A DNA stretch of 38,260 bases from Prochlorococcus sp. AG-459-N19. GTDB taxonomy: Bacteria; Cyanobacteriota; Cyanobacteriia; PCC-6307; Cyanobiaceae. The translations under genes and the position numbers were made by a program. Shown one piece after another: positions 11,305-20,647 of this stretch. The stretch's first letter is position 1. Every line of letters begins with the position of its first letter. The stretch is taken from the NCBI GenBank assembly GCA_003209375.1, contig QCRF01000008.1, positions 1 to 38,260 of the forward strand, written 5' to 3'. The notes beneath the pieces are model-generated. The model made no database searches. It was given only the letters and a program-made list of their open reading frames with translations, and had not been told where the DNA came from.

Positions 11305-12339
11305 ATGGTATTGTTTACAAAACATCATTCAACTTTCATGTCTTCTGAAACAATAAGTGAAAATAAACTAGCGTCAATCGCAAGTATAAAAGCCAGTAAT
11401 GATGTAGATCTTGTTAGATCATACTTAAGGGATATAGGAAGAGTTCCATTACTATCGCACGAGCAAGAAATTACTCTAGGTCGACAAGTTCAAGAGTATA
11501 TGGAAGTTGAGAGAGCAGAATTAGAAATCATTGAATTAACAGGAGATAAGCCTAGTATCGATGATTTATCGACCAAATTAAACTTATCTACTTCCATAGT
11601 AAAAAAAAGATTGAGAGCTGGACAGAGAGCTAAAGAAAGAATGGTTGCAGCAAACTTAAGATTGGTAGTAAGCGTTGCAAAAAAATATACAAAAAGAAAT
11701 ATGGAACTTTTAGATTTAATTCAGGAGGGAACTATAGGACTAGTTAGAGGAGTTGAAAAATTTGATCCAGCTAGAGGCTACAAATTTTCAACATATGCAT
11801 ATTGGTGGATTAGGCAAGGTATTACAAGGGCAATAGCTGAAAAAAGTCGCGCGATAAGGCTGCCAATTCATATAACTGAAATGTTGAATAAGTTGAAAAA
11901 AGGTCAAAGAGAGCTCAGTCAAGAAATGTCTAGGACTCCAACTGTAGGTGAACTTGCTAAATATGTAGAGCTTCCCGAAGACGACGTTAAAGATTTGATG
12001 TGCAAAGCTGGGCAGCCAGTGAGTCTTGAAACTAAAGTTGGCGATGGTGAAGATACCGTTTTATTAGATTTGCTGGCAGGGGGTGAGGATTTACCAGATG
12101 AACAAATAGAGATGGATTGTATGAGAGGTGATCTACATTCTCTTTTACATCAATTGCCTGATCTTCAATGTAGAGTCTTAAGAATGAGATACGGTATGGA
12201 TGGTGATGAGCCAATGTCTCTTACAGGTATTGGTAGAGTACTAGGGATAAGTAGAGATAGAGTAAGAAACCTCGAACGAGATGGATTAAGAGGATTAAGA
12301 AGACTTAGTGATAATGTAGAAGCTTACTTTGTTTCTTGA
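11305..12339 (+). CDS. Group 2 sigma-70 family RNA polymerase sigma factor
   Basis: The 344-residue protein has sigma region 1.2 (DLVRSYLRDIGRVPLLSHEQEI), region 2 (NLRLVVSVAKKY, LDLIQEGTIGLVRGVEKFD, FSTYAYWWIRQGITRAI), region 3 and the region 4 helix-turn-helix (GIGRVLGISRDRVRNLERDGLRGLR). It lacks the long region 1.1 of a principal sigma and so fits the non-essential group 2 sigmas that cyanobacteria use for stress, light or circadian programmes. A second ATG at 11338 begins MSSETISEN and may be the true start; neither ATG has a clear ribosome site. Its 3' end overlaps the convergent hydrolase by 16 bases. Confidence 0.94.
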   Translation: MVLFTKHHSTFMSSETISENKLASIASIKASNDVDLVRSYLRDIGRVPLLSHEQEITLGRQVQEYMEVERAELEIIELTGDKPSIDDLSTKLNLSTSIVKKRLRAGQRAKERMVAANLRLVVSVAKKYTKRNMELLDLIQEGTIGLVRGVEKFDPARGYKFSTYAYWWIRQGITRAIAEKSRAIRLPIHITEMLNKLKKGQRELSQEMSRTPTVGELAKYVELPEDDVKDLMCKAGQPVSLETKVGDGEDTVLLDLLAGGEDLPDEQIEMDCMRGDLHSLLHQLPDLQCRVLRMRYGMDGDEPMSLTGIGRVLGISRDRVRNLERDGLRGLRRLSDNVEAYFVS

Positions 12340-13241
12340 ATAAATTCATTTATTAATTTATTTGTTTTTTCGGGTTCTTCATCATGAGGACAATGACCTG
12401 CCCCATCAATAATATCTAATCTCTTAATATTACTAAATTGTTTCTTCCACTCTCTTGCTTCATTTAGAGATTCCCAAGGATCTTTTTCTCCCCAAATCAA
12501 TTGGATTGGAGCATGAACCCTATCGAAAAGGTCGGTAGCAAGATAGTCATCAAATAAGTTAATAAAACCCCGAAATGCTTCTTTGGAGTTTTTCCTTTGA
12601 GAGGGTTGATAAAGTATTTCAATCAACTCATTATCGACATTTTTTCCTGAAGGGTAAGCTTGTTCAAGTATTTTTCTTATAACTTTTGGATTAGCAGCTC
12701 TTTTAAAAAGCGTATTACTTATTACTCTTTGTCTGACTATCGTTTTGAGGACGGGTCTAAGTAAATTCATTAAGATATCACCTTTTTTTAAACGTTTATC
12801 ATCCATAGTTCTTTGTGCACAATCAATCAAGATGATACCTTTGCAATTATCTTTGAGGATTTCAGCAGCTTTCAATGCAATAACACCACCAATTGAATTT
12901 CCTACCAAGTAAACAGGAGATTTTATTACCTCTTCACAAAATTTTGATATTTGGTTGCCCCATAAGTCAAATGAATATTTAATTGAGTTTGCTTTATTAG
13001 GTTCGTAATTTAAAAAAGCACTAGGCTGACTGCTTTTTCCAAATCCTAATAAGTCAATTGCATAGCAGTTAGAAAATTTACCAAGAAAATCTTGATTATG
13101 TCTCCAGTGGTTTTTTGATGCTCCAAATCCATGTACCAATAAAATTTTGATATTTTTTTTAGATGTAGATTCTTTTGATAAAGACCAAGAAATTTCCCAA
13201 CTTTTCCACTTCCAAGTTTCAGATTTATTTAAAGACACCAT
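12324..13241 (-). CDS. Alpha/beta-fold hydrolase
   Basis: The 305-residue protein has the alpha/beta hydrolase layout. An oxyanion-hole strand LLVHGFGASKNHWRHN comes first, then the YAIDLLGFGKSS segment and the nucleophile elbow GNSIGGVIAL with Ser. The acid region is WGEKDPW and the catalytic His lies in GAGHCPHDEEP. All three triad residues are visible. A helical cap lies around residues 150-230. Related cyanobacterial and plastid proteins include lipid- and pheophytin-acting esterases, but the substrate cannot be given from sequence. It converges on the sigma factor and diverges from the PfkB kinase (85 bases). Confidence 0.9.
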   Translation of the reverse strand: MVSLNKSETWKWKSWEISWSLSKESTSKKNIKILLVHGFGASKNHWRHNQDFLGKFSNCYAIDLLGFGKSSQPSAFLNYEPNKANSIKYSFDLWGNQISKFCEEVIKSPVYLVGNSIGGVIALKAAEILKDNCKGIILIDCAQRTMDDKRLKKGDILMNLLRPVLKTIVRQRVISNTLFKRAANPKVIRKILEQAYPSGKNVDNELIEILYQPSQRKNSKEAFRGFINLFDDYLATDLFDRVHAPIQLIWGEKDPWESLNEAREWKKQFSNIKRLDIIDGAGHCPHDEEPEKTNKLINEFIQETK

Positions 13242-13326
13242 AAATTTATTTTTAATTAAACTTTAATTCAAAAAAAAATTATTCGTTTTTAATAAATTAT
13301 TCTTAGTTAAGAAAAAGCGATCATTT

Positions 13327-14325
13327 ATGAAAAAGAAAAATGTCATATGTATCGGAGAGGCTTTAATAGACAGAATCAGAAATAAGTTAAATCATGGATT
13401 TACAGATTTTTTGGGTGGTGCGCCTGCTAATGTTGCTTGTGCATTAAGAAAATTAAAAATAGATTCAACATTTATAGGCAATTTGGGTAATGATGATTAT
13501 GGAAAAAAATTTATTAAGCAATTTAATGATTTGGACGTTAATCTTGATTTCTTGCAATTAGATAATGATTCTTCTACTCGTGTGGTTAATGTAGATAGAG
13601 ATCAATTTGGAGATCGTTTTTTTTCAGGATTTGAGGAAAGTTCTCATTCATGCTACGCAGATGAAGTTCTCAGTAAGAATTTAATCGAAAAAGAAATTTT
13701 AAATTTGGAGAAATCTTTTCTAGAAACAAAATATTTGGTTACAGGAACAATTTTATTATCATCTCCAAAATCAGCAGAGACTCTTTTTTTTCTTCTTGAA
13801 CAGGCTAAAAAATTTGAAGTCAAAATAGTTATTGACTTGAATTGGAGAGAGGTCTTTTGGGATCATTCAAGTTTTCCATTAGAAATTAGTAAAGCCGCAA
13901 GAGTCACTTTAATCAAGAAATTTTTAAATCATGCAAATGTTTTAAAACTTGCCAAAGAAGAAGCAACTTTGTTTTTTGAAGATGAAAATCCCTTGCTAAT
14001 ATCTCAACAATTATCTAATAGACCAGATGTAATAATAACTGATGGAAAAAATCCCGTTGCATGGTACATCAATGGATTACAGGGAATTACTGAAACTCCT
14101 AATTCACAAAAAATTGTTGATACGACTGGCGCAGGCGATGCTTTTCTAGCTGGTTTAATTTCAAAATTTATTTATTATGACTATCCTTTAAATGAACTAG
14201 AAATAGAAAATTGCATTAAGTTCGCAGGTGTTTGTGGATTATTAACTTGTCTTGGTGAAGGCGCCATCGAGCAACAGCCATATTATGAAAAGGTTAATAA
14301 ATTTTTAGGATCTCTTATTTCGTAG
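13327..14325 (+). CDS. PfkB-family sugar kinase, probable fructokinase
   Basis: The 332 residues contain the two PfkB signatures: GGAPANVACALRKL near the N-terminus, and the catalytic DTTGAGDAFLAGL near residue 262, with the base Asp and anion hole. VICIGEALIDRI begins the fold. Fructokinases share GGAPANVA and phosphorylate fructose with ATP, but ribokinase-like sugars cannot be excluded. It follows an 85-base divergent gap. Its last 43 bases overlap the convergent tsaE gene, so the two C-termini are encoded on opposite strands of the same DNA. Confidence 0.88.
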   Translation: MKKKNVICIGEALIDRIRNKLNHGFTDFLGGAPANVACALRKLKIDSTFIGNLGNDDYGKKFIKQFNDLDVNLDFLQLDNDSSTRVVNVDRDQFGDRFFSGFEESSHSCYADEVLSKNLIEKEILNLEKSFLETKYLVTGTILLSSPKSAETLFFLLEQAKKFEVKIVIDLNWREVFWDHSSFPLEISKAARVTLIKKFLNHANVLKLAKEEATLFFEDENPLLISQQLSNRPDVIITDGKNPVAWYINGLQGITETPNSQKIVDTTGAGDAFLAGLISKFIYYDYPLNELEIENCIKFAGVCGLLTCLGEGAIEQQPYYEKVNKFLGSLIS

Positions 14326-14732
14326 TTTCTTCCATGATTTTTTGCATAACTAATTTCTATTTTCCAAAAATTATCGATAACTGGTTCTATTAATTCTGGC
14401 CATTCAATAACTATGATAGCTTGTTTTTGTATTGCCTCTTCTTCTTCTGAAAAAAAAACTTCTTTCGCTGAAGAAATATTTTCCAACCTGTATAAATCAA
14501 GGTGAATTAATGGAATTTTTCCTGAGTTATAGTGATGCGATAGAGCAAATGTAGGGCTTGTAATGTCCTCAGAGATTGATAAGCCTTGAGCAATCCCTTG
14601 AACAAATGAAGTTTTCCCAGCCCCAATTGGACCCTTTAATAAAACAATTGATTGGGGATTTAATTTCTGTGAGAGTTTTTTCCCTAAATTTAAAGTCTCT
14701 TTTAAATTCTCAATAAACACAAAATTACACAA
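14283..14732 (-). CDS. tsaE: tRNA threonylcarbamoyladenosine synthesis ATPase TsaE
   Basis: TsaE is the ATPase that works with TsaB and TsaD to add threonylcarbamoyl to A37 of ANN-reading tRNAs. The 149 residues carry the Walker A GPIGAGKTSFVQGIAQGL near residue 35, the DITSPTFAL switch region and the HLDLYRLE motif. A Walker B-like strand AIIVIEWPEL follows. The start is a TTG at 14732; the out-of-frame ATG at 14739 cannot serve. The 3' end overlaps the PfkB kinase by 43 bases. The 37-base gap to ahcY is divergent and must hold both promoters. Confidence 0.93.
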   Translation of the reverse strand: MCNFVFIENLKETLNLGKKLSQKLNPQSIVLLKGPIGAGKTSFVQGIAQGLSISEDITSPTFALSHHYNSGKIPLIHLDLYRLENISSAKEVFFSEEEEAIQKQAIIVIEWPELIEPVIDNFWKIEISYAKNHGRNYEIRDPKNLLTFS

Positions 14733-14769
14733 AAATCATATATAGTTTAATAGAAAAGTATTTACTAAT

Positions 14770-16188
14770 ATGGTTATCGCAAATTCTGTTAAAACCTCTA
14801 CACCAAATTTCGTTATTACAGATATCTCTTTATCAGATTTTGGACGTAAAGAAATAAAGATCGCCGAAACGGAGATGCCAGGATTAATGGCACTTAGAGA
14901 TAAATATCAATCTGAAAAGCCACTAAAAGGCGCAAAAATAGCTGGAAGTCTTCATATGACTATTCAGACAGCCGTTTTAATAGAAACTCTTGTTGAACTT
15001 GGCGCGAAAGTGAAATGGGCTTCATGTAATATTTTTTCAACTCAAGATCATGCAGCTGCAGCAATAGCAGATAAAGGAATTTCTGTGTATGCAAAAAAAG
15101 GTGAGACTCTAGACGAATATTGGCAATATACCCATTACATCCTTGATTGGGGTTCAGACTCTCCAAATATGATTCTTGATGATGGTGGAGATGCAACTGG
15201 CTTATTGATACTAGGTAGCAAAGCAGAAAAAGATTTATCTGTTTTAGATAATCCCAGTAATGAAGAAGAAATTGCTTTATTCAGTTCTATTAAGTCTAAG
15301 TTGGAAAATGATAGTGATTTCTATTCTAGAATTAAGAGTAATATCATTGGTGTCACTGAAGAAACTACAACGGGGGTTGCCAGACTTTATCAACTGCAGA
15401 AACAAAATGCTTTACCTTTTCCCGCTATCAATGTTAATGATTCAGTAACAAAGAGCAAATTTGATAATTTATATGGTTGCCGAGAATCTTTAGTTGACAG
15501 CATAAAACGTGCAACTGATGTCATGATTGCTGGGAAAGTAGCTTTAGTGATGGGTTTTGGGGATGTAGGTAAAGGTTCAGCTCAGTCTCTCAGAGGACTT
15601 GGTGCAATTGTAAAAGTTGCTGAAGTTGATCCAATTTGTGCTCTTCAAGCTGCAATGGAAGGATTCAGCGTTGTTACATTAGACGATGTTGTGGAACATA
15701 TAGATATTTTTGTTACAGCAACTGGGAACTATCAAGTAATAACAAACGAAAATCTTGTCAAAATGAAAGATGAGGCCATAGTGTGTAATATCGGTCATTT
15801 CGATAATGAAATTGATGTGGCTTCATTGAAAGATTATCCATGGGAAAATATTAAGCCTCAGGTTGACCATATAACTTTACCTAGTGGGAATAAAATAATT
15901 CTTCTAGCTGAAGGTAGATTAGTTAACTTAGGTTGTGCCACTGGACATCCAAGTTTTGTTATGAGTAATTCTTTTACTAATCAAGTACTAGCTCAAATTG
16001 AACTTTTCAATAAGTCAGAAAAATATGCTAAGGAGGTTTATGTCTTACCAAAACACTTGGATGAAATGGTAGCTAGATTACATCTCGATAAAATTGGTGC
16101 AAAATTAACAAAATTAACTAAGGAACAAGCTGATTATATTAATGTATCTGTTGAAGGACCTTATAAACCAGAGCTTTATAGATACTAA
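14770..16188 (+). CDS. ahcY: S-adenosylhomocysteine hydrolase
   Basis: It splits S-adenosylhomocysteine into adenosine and homocysteine, removing the inhibitory product of methyltransferases. The 472 residues contain the substrate domain ([31 protein letters not shown]), the [10 protein letters not shown] motif, and the NAD-binding Rossmann segment [18 protein letters not shown]. The C-terminus [25 protein letters not shown] is typical: it reaches into the neighbouring subunit's NAD site. An insertion around residues 150-195 is usual in this class. The dedA gene starts two bases after the stop. Confidence 0.98.
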   Translation: MVIANSVKTSTPNFVITDISLSDFGRKEIKIAETEMPGLMALRDKYQSEKPLKGAKIAGSLHMTIQTAVLIETLVELGAKVKWASCNIFSTQDHAAAAIADKGISVYAKKGETLDEYWQYTHYILDWGSDSPNMILDDGGDATGLLILGSKAEKDLSVLDNPSNEEEIALFSSIKSKLENDSDFYSRIKSNIIGVTEETTTGVARLYQLQKQNALPFPAINVNDSVTKSKFDNLYGCRESLVDSIKRATDVMIAGKVALVMGFGDVGKGSAQSLRGLGAIVKVAEVDPICALQAAMEGFSVVTLDDVVEHIDIFVTATGNYQVITNENLVKMKDEAIVCNIGHFDNEIDVASLKDYPWENIKPQVDHITLPSGNKIILLAEGRLVNLGCATGHPSFVMSNSFTNQVLAQIELFNKSEKYAKEVYVLPKHLDEMVARLHLDKIGAKLTKLTKEQADYINVSVEGPYKPELYRY

Positions 16189-16190
16189 GT

Positions 16191-16850
16191 TTGAGTTTAA
16201 TTTTTGTAAATATTCTTAATTCAATCCCTGACTATATTAGTTTGGCTGTTGAAAAGAATTCAACAATTGCATACCTCACTATTTGTTTGGCTATGTTTTT
16301 AGAAAACATAATACCTCCAATTCCTTCAGAAATAATAATGCCATTGGGAGGTTTTTTAGTTTATCAACAAAAATTAAATTTTTATATTTTAGTTTTTTGG
16401 GGATTACTTGGAACTGTCTTAGGATCATTACCTTGGTATTATTTAGGTAGATTAGTAAATGAAAAAAGACTTTCAAATTTTCTAGATAAAAAAGGAAAAT
16501 ATCTGGGTATTTCATCTAACGATTTGAGTAAAAGTAAAAGGTGGTTTAATAAATACGGGGTTTCTTTAGTTTTTTGGGGCCGACTAGTACCAGGTATAAG
16601 AACTTTAATTTCAGTTCCGGCGGGCATAGAACTTATGCCATTAAGAAAATTTTTGATTTGGACTACATTTGGTAGTTTTATTTGGGTAGCACTTCTCACT
16701 TTTGCAGGCTTTTTATTCGGTGAAAATTATCCAATTATTGAAACTTACTTTGATCAAATCAAGTTTTTTGTGAAGCCAATTCTAATTTTAATTTTCTTAT
16801 ATTTTTTGATCAAACTAATTAAAAGATTGATGAAAAAAAATGGCCCTTAA
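16191..16850 (+). CDS. DedA/SNARE-associated family membrane protein
   Basis: The 219-residue integral membrane protein begins at a TTG two bases after ahcY, probably in the same transcript. Family motifs are ENIIPPIPSEIIMPLGGFL near residue 35 and FWGRLVPGIRTLISVPAGIELMPLRKFL near residue 125, with the conserved Arg and Pro. DedA proteins act in lipid (undecaprenyl phosphate or phospholipid) translocation and membrane homeostasis; which role applies here is unknown. Its TAA and the TAA of convergent ssb share a TTAA, giving a four-base overlap. Confidence 0.93.
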   Translation: MSLIFVNILNSIPDYISLAVEKNSTIAYLTICLAMFLENIIPPIPSEIIMPLGGFLVYQQKLNFYILVFWGLLGTVLGSLPWYYLGRLVNEKRLSNFLDKKGKYLGISSNDLSKSKRWFNKYGVSLVFWGRLVPGIRTLISVPAGIELMPLRKFLIWTTFGSFIWVALLTFAGFLFGENYPIIETYFDQIKFFVKPILILIFLYFLIKLIKRLMKKNGP

Positions 16851-17218
16851 AAGGGGATTTCACTCGAATTACTATTGTTAGAATATTGGCTATTATCAGA
16901 TTCTTTTCGGGAGCCAAGTAAATTTAATCTATCTACCCTAACAACTGGTTTATATCTATCTTCCCCAGTATTTTTATCTTTCCAACTATCAATTTTAAAG
17001 CTTCCTGTAATTCCAATTAAAGATCCTTTTTTAACGTAATCTGCGGCTATTTGTGCTTGCTTTCCCCATATTTCTAAATTAAACCAGTCGGGCTCCTCAT
17101 CTCTGCTTCTTCTGTTAACTGCAAGTGTGAAATTTGCTACGACACTGCCAGATTCAAAATATCTGACATCTGGTTCTCTTCCTGCCCTGCCAACCAGGTT
17201 AATAGTGTTAATTTCCAT
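16847..17218 (-). CDS. ssb: Single-stranded DNA-binding protein
   Basis: The protein starts MEINTINLVGRAGREPDVRYFESGSVVANFTLAVNR, a typical OB fold, followed by WFNLEIWGKQAQIAADYVKKGSLIGITGSFKIDSW and a short tail. From this ATG it has 123 residues. An upstream in-frame ATG at 17242 would add MSNIKKKI from an A-rich leader and is less likely, because the fold begins at the second Met. The C-terminal tip is SSEIPF: the IPF is kept, but the usual run of Asp residues that binds repair and replication partners is reduced to one Glu, and the linker is short and Asn/Ser-rich. Confidence 0.93.
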   Translation of the reverse strand: MEINTINLVGRAGREPDVRYFESGSVVANFTLAVNRRSRDEEPDWFNLEIWGKQAQIAADYVKKGSLIGITGSFKIDSWKDKNTGEDRYKPVVRVDRLNLLGSRKESDNSQYSNNSNSSEIPF

Positions 17219-17349
17219 AATTTTTTTTTTAATATTACTCATATTTCCAGATTATGCTAAAGTTTTGCGTGCTATTCATAACTAAAAGGCAGAAATATGA
17301 GAGCTTACTAAAAAATAGATATATTATTTAAAAATAATTAATTATTATT

Positions 17350-18402
17350 GTGATTTTTAACAGATTTAAATTTTCTAGAGATATTGGCATAGATTTAGGA
17401 ACTGCCAATACTCTTATACATGTATCAGGCAAAGGCGTTGTTTTACAAGAGCCTTCCGTGGTAGCAATGGATTTAGAAGAAGGCATTCCATTAGCTGTTG
17501 GTAAAGAAGCAAAGTTAATGCTTGGAAGGACCCCTGGCAATATAAGAGCCGTAAGACCATTGAGGGATGGGGTTATCGCAGATTTTGATGCCGCAGAACA
17601 AATGATAAAAACATTTATTCAAAAATGTAACGAAGGCAAGGGGATTGTAGCCCCAAGAATAGTGATTGGTATTCCAAGTGGAGTTACTAGTGTTGAGCGG
17701 AGAGCAGTTAGAGAAGCTGGATTGGCTGGAGCTAGAGAAGTTCACTTAATTGATGAACCTGTTGCAGCAGCAATAGGAGCATCATTACCAGTAACTGAAC
17801 CAATTGGAACTATGATTGTTGATATTGGTGGAGGTACTACTGAAGTTGCAGTATTAAGTTTAGGTGGAACTGTATTGAGTGAATCTGTTCGAATAGCAGG
17901 CGATGAAATAAATGAGTCAATTGCGCTGTATCTTAAAAAAGTTCACAACTTAGTTGTTGGAGAGAGAACTGCAGAAGATATCAAAATTAAAATTGGATCT
18001 GCATTTCCAGATGATGATTTTGATAAAACTACTCTAGAAGTTAGAGGCCTACATCTTTTATCTGGTTTACCTAGGTCAGTCACTTTGACTTCAGGAGAAA
18101 TCAGAGAAGCCATGGCTGAAACACTGAGCAAAATAGTTGAAGCCGTAAAAAGAACTTTAGAGCGAACCCCTCCTGAACTTGCTGCAGATATTGTTGATAG
18201 GGGGATTATGCTTGCAGGAGGAGGAGCTTTAGTTAGAGGTATTAATGATTTATTGAGCGACGAAACGGGAATTTTTACTCACGTAGCAGAAAATCCTTTG
18301 CTTTGTGTAGTTAATGGCTGCGGGGAAGTTCTAGATGATTTTAAAAAACTTAAAAGAGTTGTTGATACTCCTGACTTTATAAGGAACGCGATAAGAGACT
18401 AA
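17350..18402 (+). CDS. mreB: Rod shape-determining protein MreB
   Basis: This is the bacterial actin that guides cell-wall synthesis. The 350 residues have the actin-fold phosphate loops ([32 protein letters not shown]), the adenosine loop [15 protein letters not shown] and the [11 protein letters not shown] segment. The start is GTG at 17350; the fold begins almost directly after it. It is the first gene of mreBCD: mreC follows after four bases. The 107-base gap to divergent ssb should hold the promoter. Confidence 0.97.
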   Translation: MIFNRFKFSRDIGIDLGTANTLIHVSGKGVVLQEPSVVAMDLEEGIPLAVGKEAKLMLGRTPGNIRAVRPLRDGVIADFDAAEQMIKTFIQKCNEGKGIVAPRIVIGIPSGVTSVERRAVREAGLAGAREVHLIDEPVAAAIGASLPVTEPIGTMIVDIGGGTTEVAVLSLGGTVLSESVRIAGDEINESIALYLKKVHNLVVGERTAEDIKIKIGSAFPDDDFDKTTLEVRGLHLLSGLPRSVTLTSGEIREAMAETLSKIVEAVKRTLERTPPELAADIVDRGIMLAGGGALVRGINDLLSDETGIFTHVAENPLLCVVNGCGEVLDDFKKLKRVVDTPDFIRNAIRD

Positions 18403-18406
18403 TAAT

Positions 18407-19156
18407 ATGTTAGATATCCGACGAATTTCTTCTAGTCGTTGGTGGCACAAAAAGAAAAGTTGGATATTCTTTGGAATTTTTTTATTTTTAGTCTTTGTAA
18501 GGATTTCCAAAGGATCTTTATATAAAGATTTTTTTTACTTTATTTCAAGGCCTTTTTGGCCTGGTCAATTTCAAAAAGAAGTTATTCTTAAGAGCATAGA
18601 TCAAGAATCTTTAATAAAATTAAATCTTCTAAAAAAGGATAATATAAGATTGCGGGAGATTTTATCTCTTCAACAATCATCTAATAAAGATAATATTTCA
18701 GCAGTAGTTATTTCGAGAAAAACAGGTGGTTGGTGGAGACAAATAATTTTAAACAAAGGTTCAAAAGATGGAGTCGAAATTGGTAGCACTGTTACTGGTC
18801 CAGGCGGATTATTAGGAAGAGTAAACAATACTTCTTTATTTACTTCGTCGGTAACATTATTAACTTCTCCAGAAAGTAAATTAGGTGTATGGGTTGATAG
18901 AAGTCAAATTAATGGACTACTGGTTGGTTTAGGAGATGATCAGCCTAGCCTAATACTGTATTCAAAAGATGCTGATATAAAAGTCGGAGATTTTGTATCA
19001 TCCTCTCCTGCGAGTTCTTTATTACCTCCAAATATTCCTATTGGAATTATCCAATCTATAGATGAGACATTGCAATCAAAAAAAACAGCAAAAGTTTTAC
19101 TTTTGGCACAACCTCAGTTAATTGATTGGGTTCAAATTTTGCAAGTTAATTTCTAA
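18407..19156 (+). CDS. mreC: Rod shape-determining protein MreC
   Basis: A single membrane span (about residues 18-36) is followed by a coiled-coil stretch (about 55-85) and a periplasmic beta-rich domain. The MreC marks are GWWRQIILNKGSKDGVEIG, TGPGGLLGRV, VWVDRSQINGLLVG and DWVQILQVNF near the end. It links MreB and MreD to the wall synthases in the periplasm. At 249 residues it is on the short side for the family. Its stop overlaps the mreD start by one base (TAATG). Confidence 0.93.
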   Translation: MLDIRRISSSRWWHKKKSWIFFGIFLFLVFVRISKGSLYKDFFYFISRPFWPGQFQKEVILKSIDQESLIKLNLLKKDNIRLREILSLQQSSNKDNISAVVISRKTGGWWRQIILNKGSKDGVEIGSTVTGPGGLLGRVNNTSLFTSSVTLLTSPESKLGVWVDRSQINGLLVGLGDDQPSLILYSKDADIKVGDFVSSSPASSLLPPNIPIGIIQSIDETLQSKKTAKVLLLAQPQLIDWVQILQVNF

Positions 19157-19671
19157 TGAATAAATTTCTTACAAAAAAATTATCCATAATAAGCTTTATT
19201 TTTATCCCAATTATTTTTTTGTGGCATCCTAGTTGGCTTGGATTTTTAGATGTTCAACCATACTGGCCGTTATTTTGGTTATTGCCTTGGTCCATGATTA
19301 ATGGATCAATTAATGGATTAATATTTGGTTTATTTTTAGGTTTAATTTTAGATTCTTTAACTCTAGATAATAATTTTACTCAAATACCAGGCTTAATTTT
19401 CTGTGGATTTTTGTTTGGGAGAATTAAATTAAACAGCGATATTTTTGTGGGACATTTTAGGTATGGTTTAATTTGTTCTTTTGGAAGTTTTTTATGTGGG
19501 ACTTTTTATTTTTTACAAATTTTGTTGAGAAATTTTTCAGATAGTAATTCTTTAATGTTTATTCCCAGTCTAAAAAATATATTGGCTGAAGTTTTTTTGA
19601 CAGGTTTTTTTGCTCCCTTTATTTGCTCCCAACTTTTAAGAATGTTTAAATTTTCAAGAGGAAAACTTTAG
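19156..19671 (+). CDS. mreD: Rod shape-determining protein MreD
   Basis: The 171-residue protein is very hydrophobic with about five spans (SIISFIFIPIIFLWHP, LFWLLPWSMINGSINGLIFGLFLGLILDSL and others). It sits directly behind mreC with a one-base overlap, which together with the FGLFLGLILDSLT segment supports MreD. It is the membrane component of the elongation complex. Sequence conservation in this family is low, so context carries part of the call. A 182-base gap follows, with nothing recognisable beyond AT-rich sequence and presumably the promoter of the next gene. Confidence 0.88.
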   Translation: MNKFLTKKLSIISFIFIPIIFLWHPSWLGFLDVQPYWPLFWLLPWSMINGSINGLIFGLFLGLILDSLTLDNNFTQIPGLIFCGFLFGRIKLNSDIFVGHFRYGLICSFGSFLCGTFYFLQILLRNFSDSNSLMFIPSLKNILAEVFLTGFFAPFICSQLLRMFKFSRGKL

Positions 19672-19853
19672 AAATAATTTTACCAAAAAGTAAAAAGTGT
19701 TAAATTAGATTTATATCTTAAAGTTATTTAAAATTTTTGTAAATCTACTGAATATCTCTTTGAGGGTTCGTAATGTTATATTTTTAATTGTTAGAATAAT
19801 AACTCAACGCAATATCCTTTTGCTTTGAAATATCGAGAAATCTTTTTTTAACT

Positions 19854-20600
19854 ATGTCAAAAGCAAGAATTTTAGTTGTTGATGATGAACCCGCAGTTTT
19901 GAAGGTATTAGTTACAAGGCTTCAACTAGCTGGATATCAAGTTTATTCTGCCACTAACGGCGAAGAAGCTCTTGAGTCTTTTCACAGAGATTCTCCAGAC
20001 TTGATAGTTCTTGATGTTATGCTTCCAAAAATGGATGGATTTGCTGTTTGTAGAAGAATTAGAGCTGAATCAGTGGTACCAATAATATTCTTAACCGCTT
20101 TAGAGGCTATTTCAGAGAGAGTCGCAGGTTTAGATTTAGGGGCTGATGATTACTTATCTAAACCATTTAGCCCAAAAGAGTTAGAGGCTAGAATAGCTAC
20201 TATTCTGAGAAGAATGGGTCCAACTGTATCGGTTACTGAAACTAAAGAAGTTCCTTCAGGCAAAGGAGTTATGAAATTTGGAAGTTTAGTTGTTGATACT
20301 AATCGCAGACAAGTTTCTAGAGCAGGAGATAGAATTAGCTTAACTTATACTGAATTTAGCCTCCTAGAATTATTATTTGACGAGCCTGGTAAGGTTGTTC
20401 CTAGAGCAGAAATTTTAGAACAGCTATGGGGTTATCCTCCTCGTAGAGCTGCAGATCTAAGAGTTGTAGATGTATATGTAGCTAGATTAAGAGGTAAATT
20501 GGAACCAGATCCAAGAAATCCAGAATTGATATTAACCGTTAGAGGAATTGGTTACGCATCACAGAGAGTTGGCGAAACGGCAACATCTTTGGCAAGTTGA
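19854..20600 (+). CDS. OmpR/PhoB-family response regulator, RpaB-like
   Basis: The 248 residues form a receiver domain (acidic pocket Asp10/Asp11, phospho-acceptor Asp54 in IVLDVMLPKMDG, switch Thr in FLTAL, Lys in YLSKPFSP) and a C-terminal winged helix (ISLTYTEFSLLELLFDEPGKVVPRAEILEQLWGY, RVVDVYVARLRGKLEPDPRNPELILTVRGIGY). The overall architecture and FSPKELEARI are close to RpaB/Ycf27. From memory, true RpaB proteins carry a different N-terminal segment (SIRRILETRL-like, here AVLKVLVTRL), so this may be an RpaB paralogue. No histidine kinase is adjacent. lysS follows 47 bases downstream. Confidence 0.9.
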   Translation: MSKARILVVDDEPAVLKVLVTRLQLAGYQVYSATNGEEALESFHRDSPDLIVLDVMLPKMDGFAVCRRIRAESVVPIIFLTALEAISERVAGLDLGADDYLSKPFSPKELEARIATILRRMGPTVSVTETKEVPSGKGVMKFGSLVVDTNRRQVSRAGDRISLTYTEFSLLELLFDEPGKVVPRAEILEQLWGYPPRRAADLRVVDVYVARLRGKLEPDPRNPELILTVRGIGYASQRVGETATSLAS

Positions 20601-20647
20601 TCCTAAGTCTGATAATTTTATTAAATAAAAATATACTTAAATAAATT

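Noticed and set aside
17219..17242. Upstream ATG adding MSNIKKKI to SSB
   Set aside because: The extra residues come from an A-rich leader and precede the OB fold; the ATG at 17218 fits the family start, though the longer form cannot be excluded.
19678..19695. TTTTAC/GTAAAA inverted repeat after mreD as a terminator
   Set aside because: Only six A/T-rich pairs, and no T run follows; expected often by chance in this AT-rich sequence.
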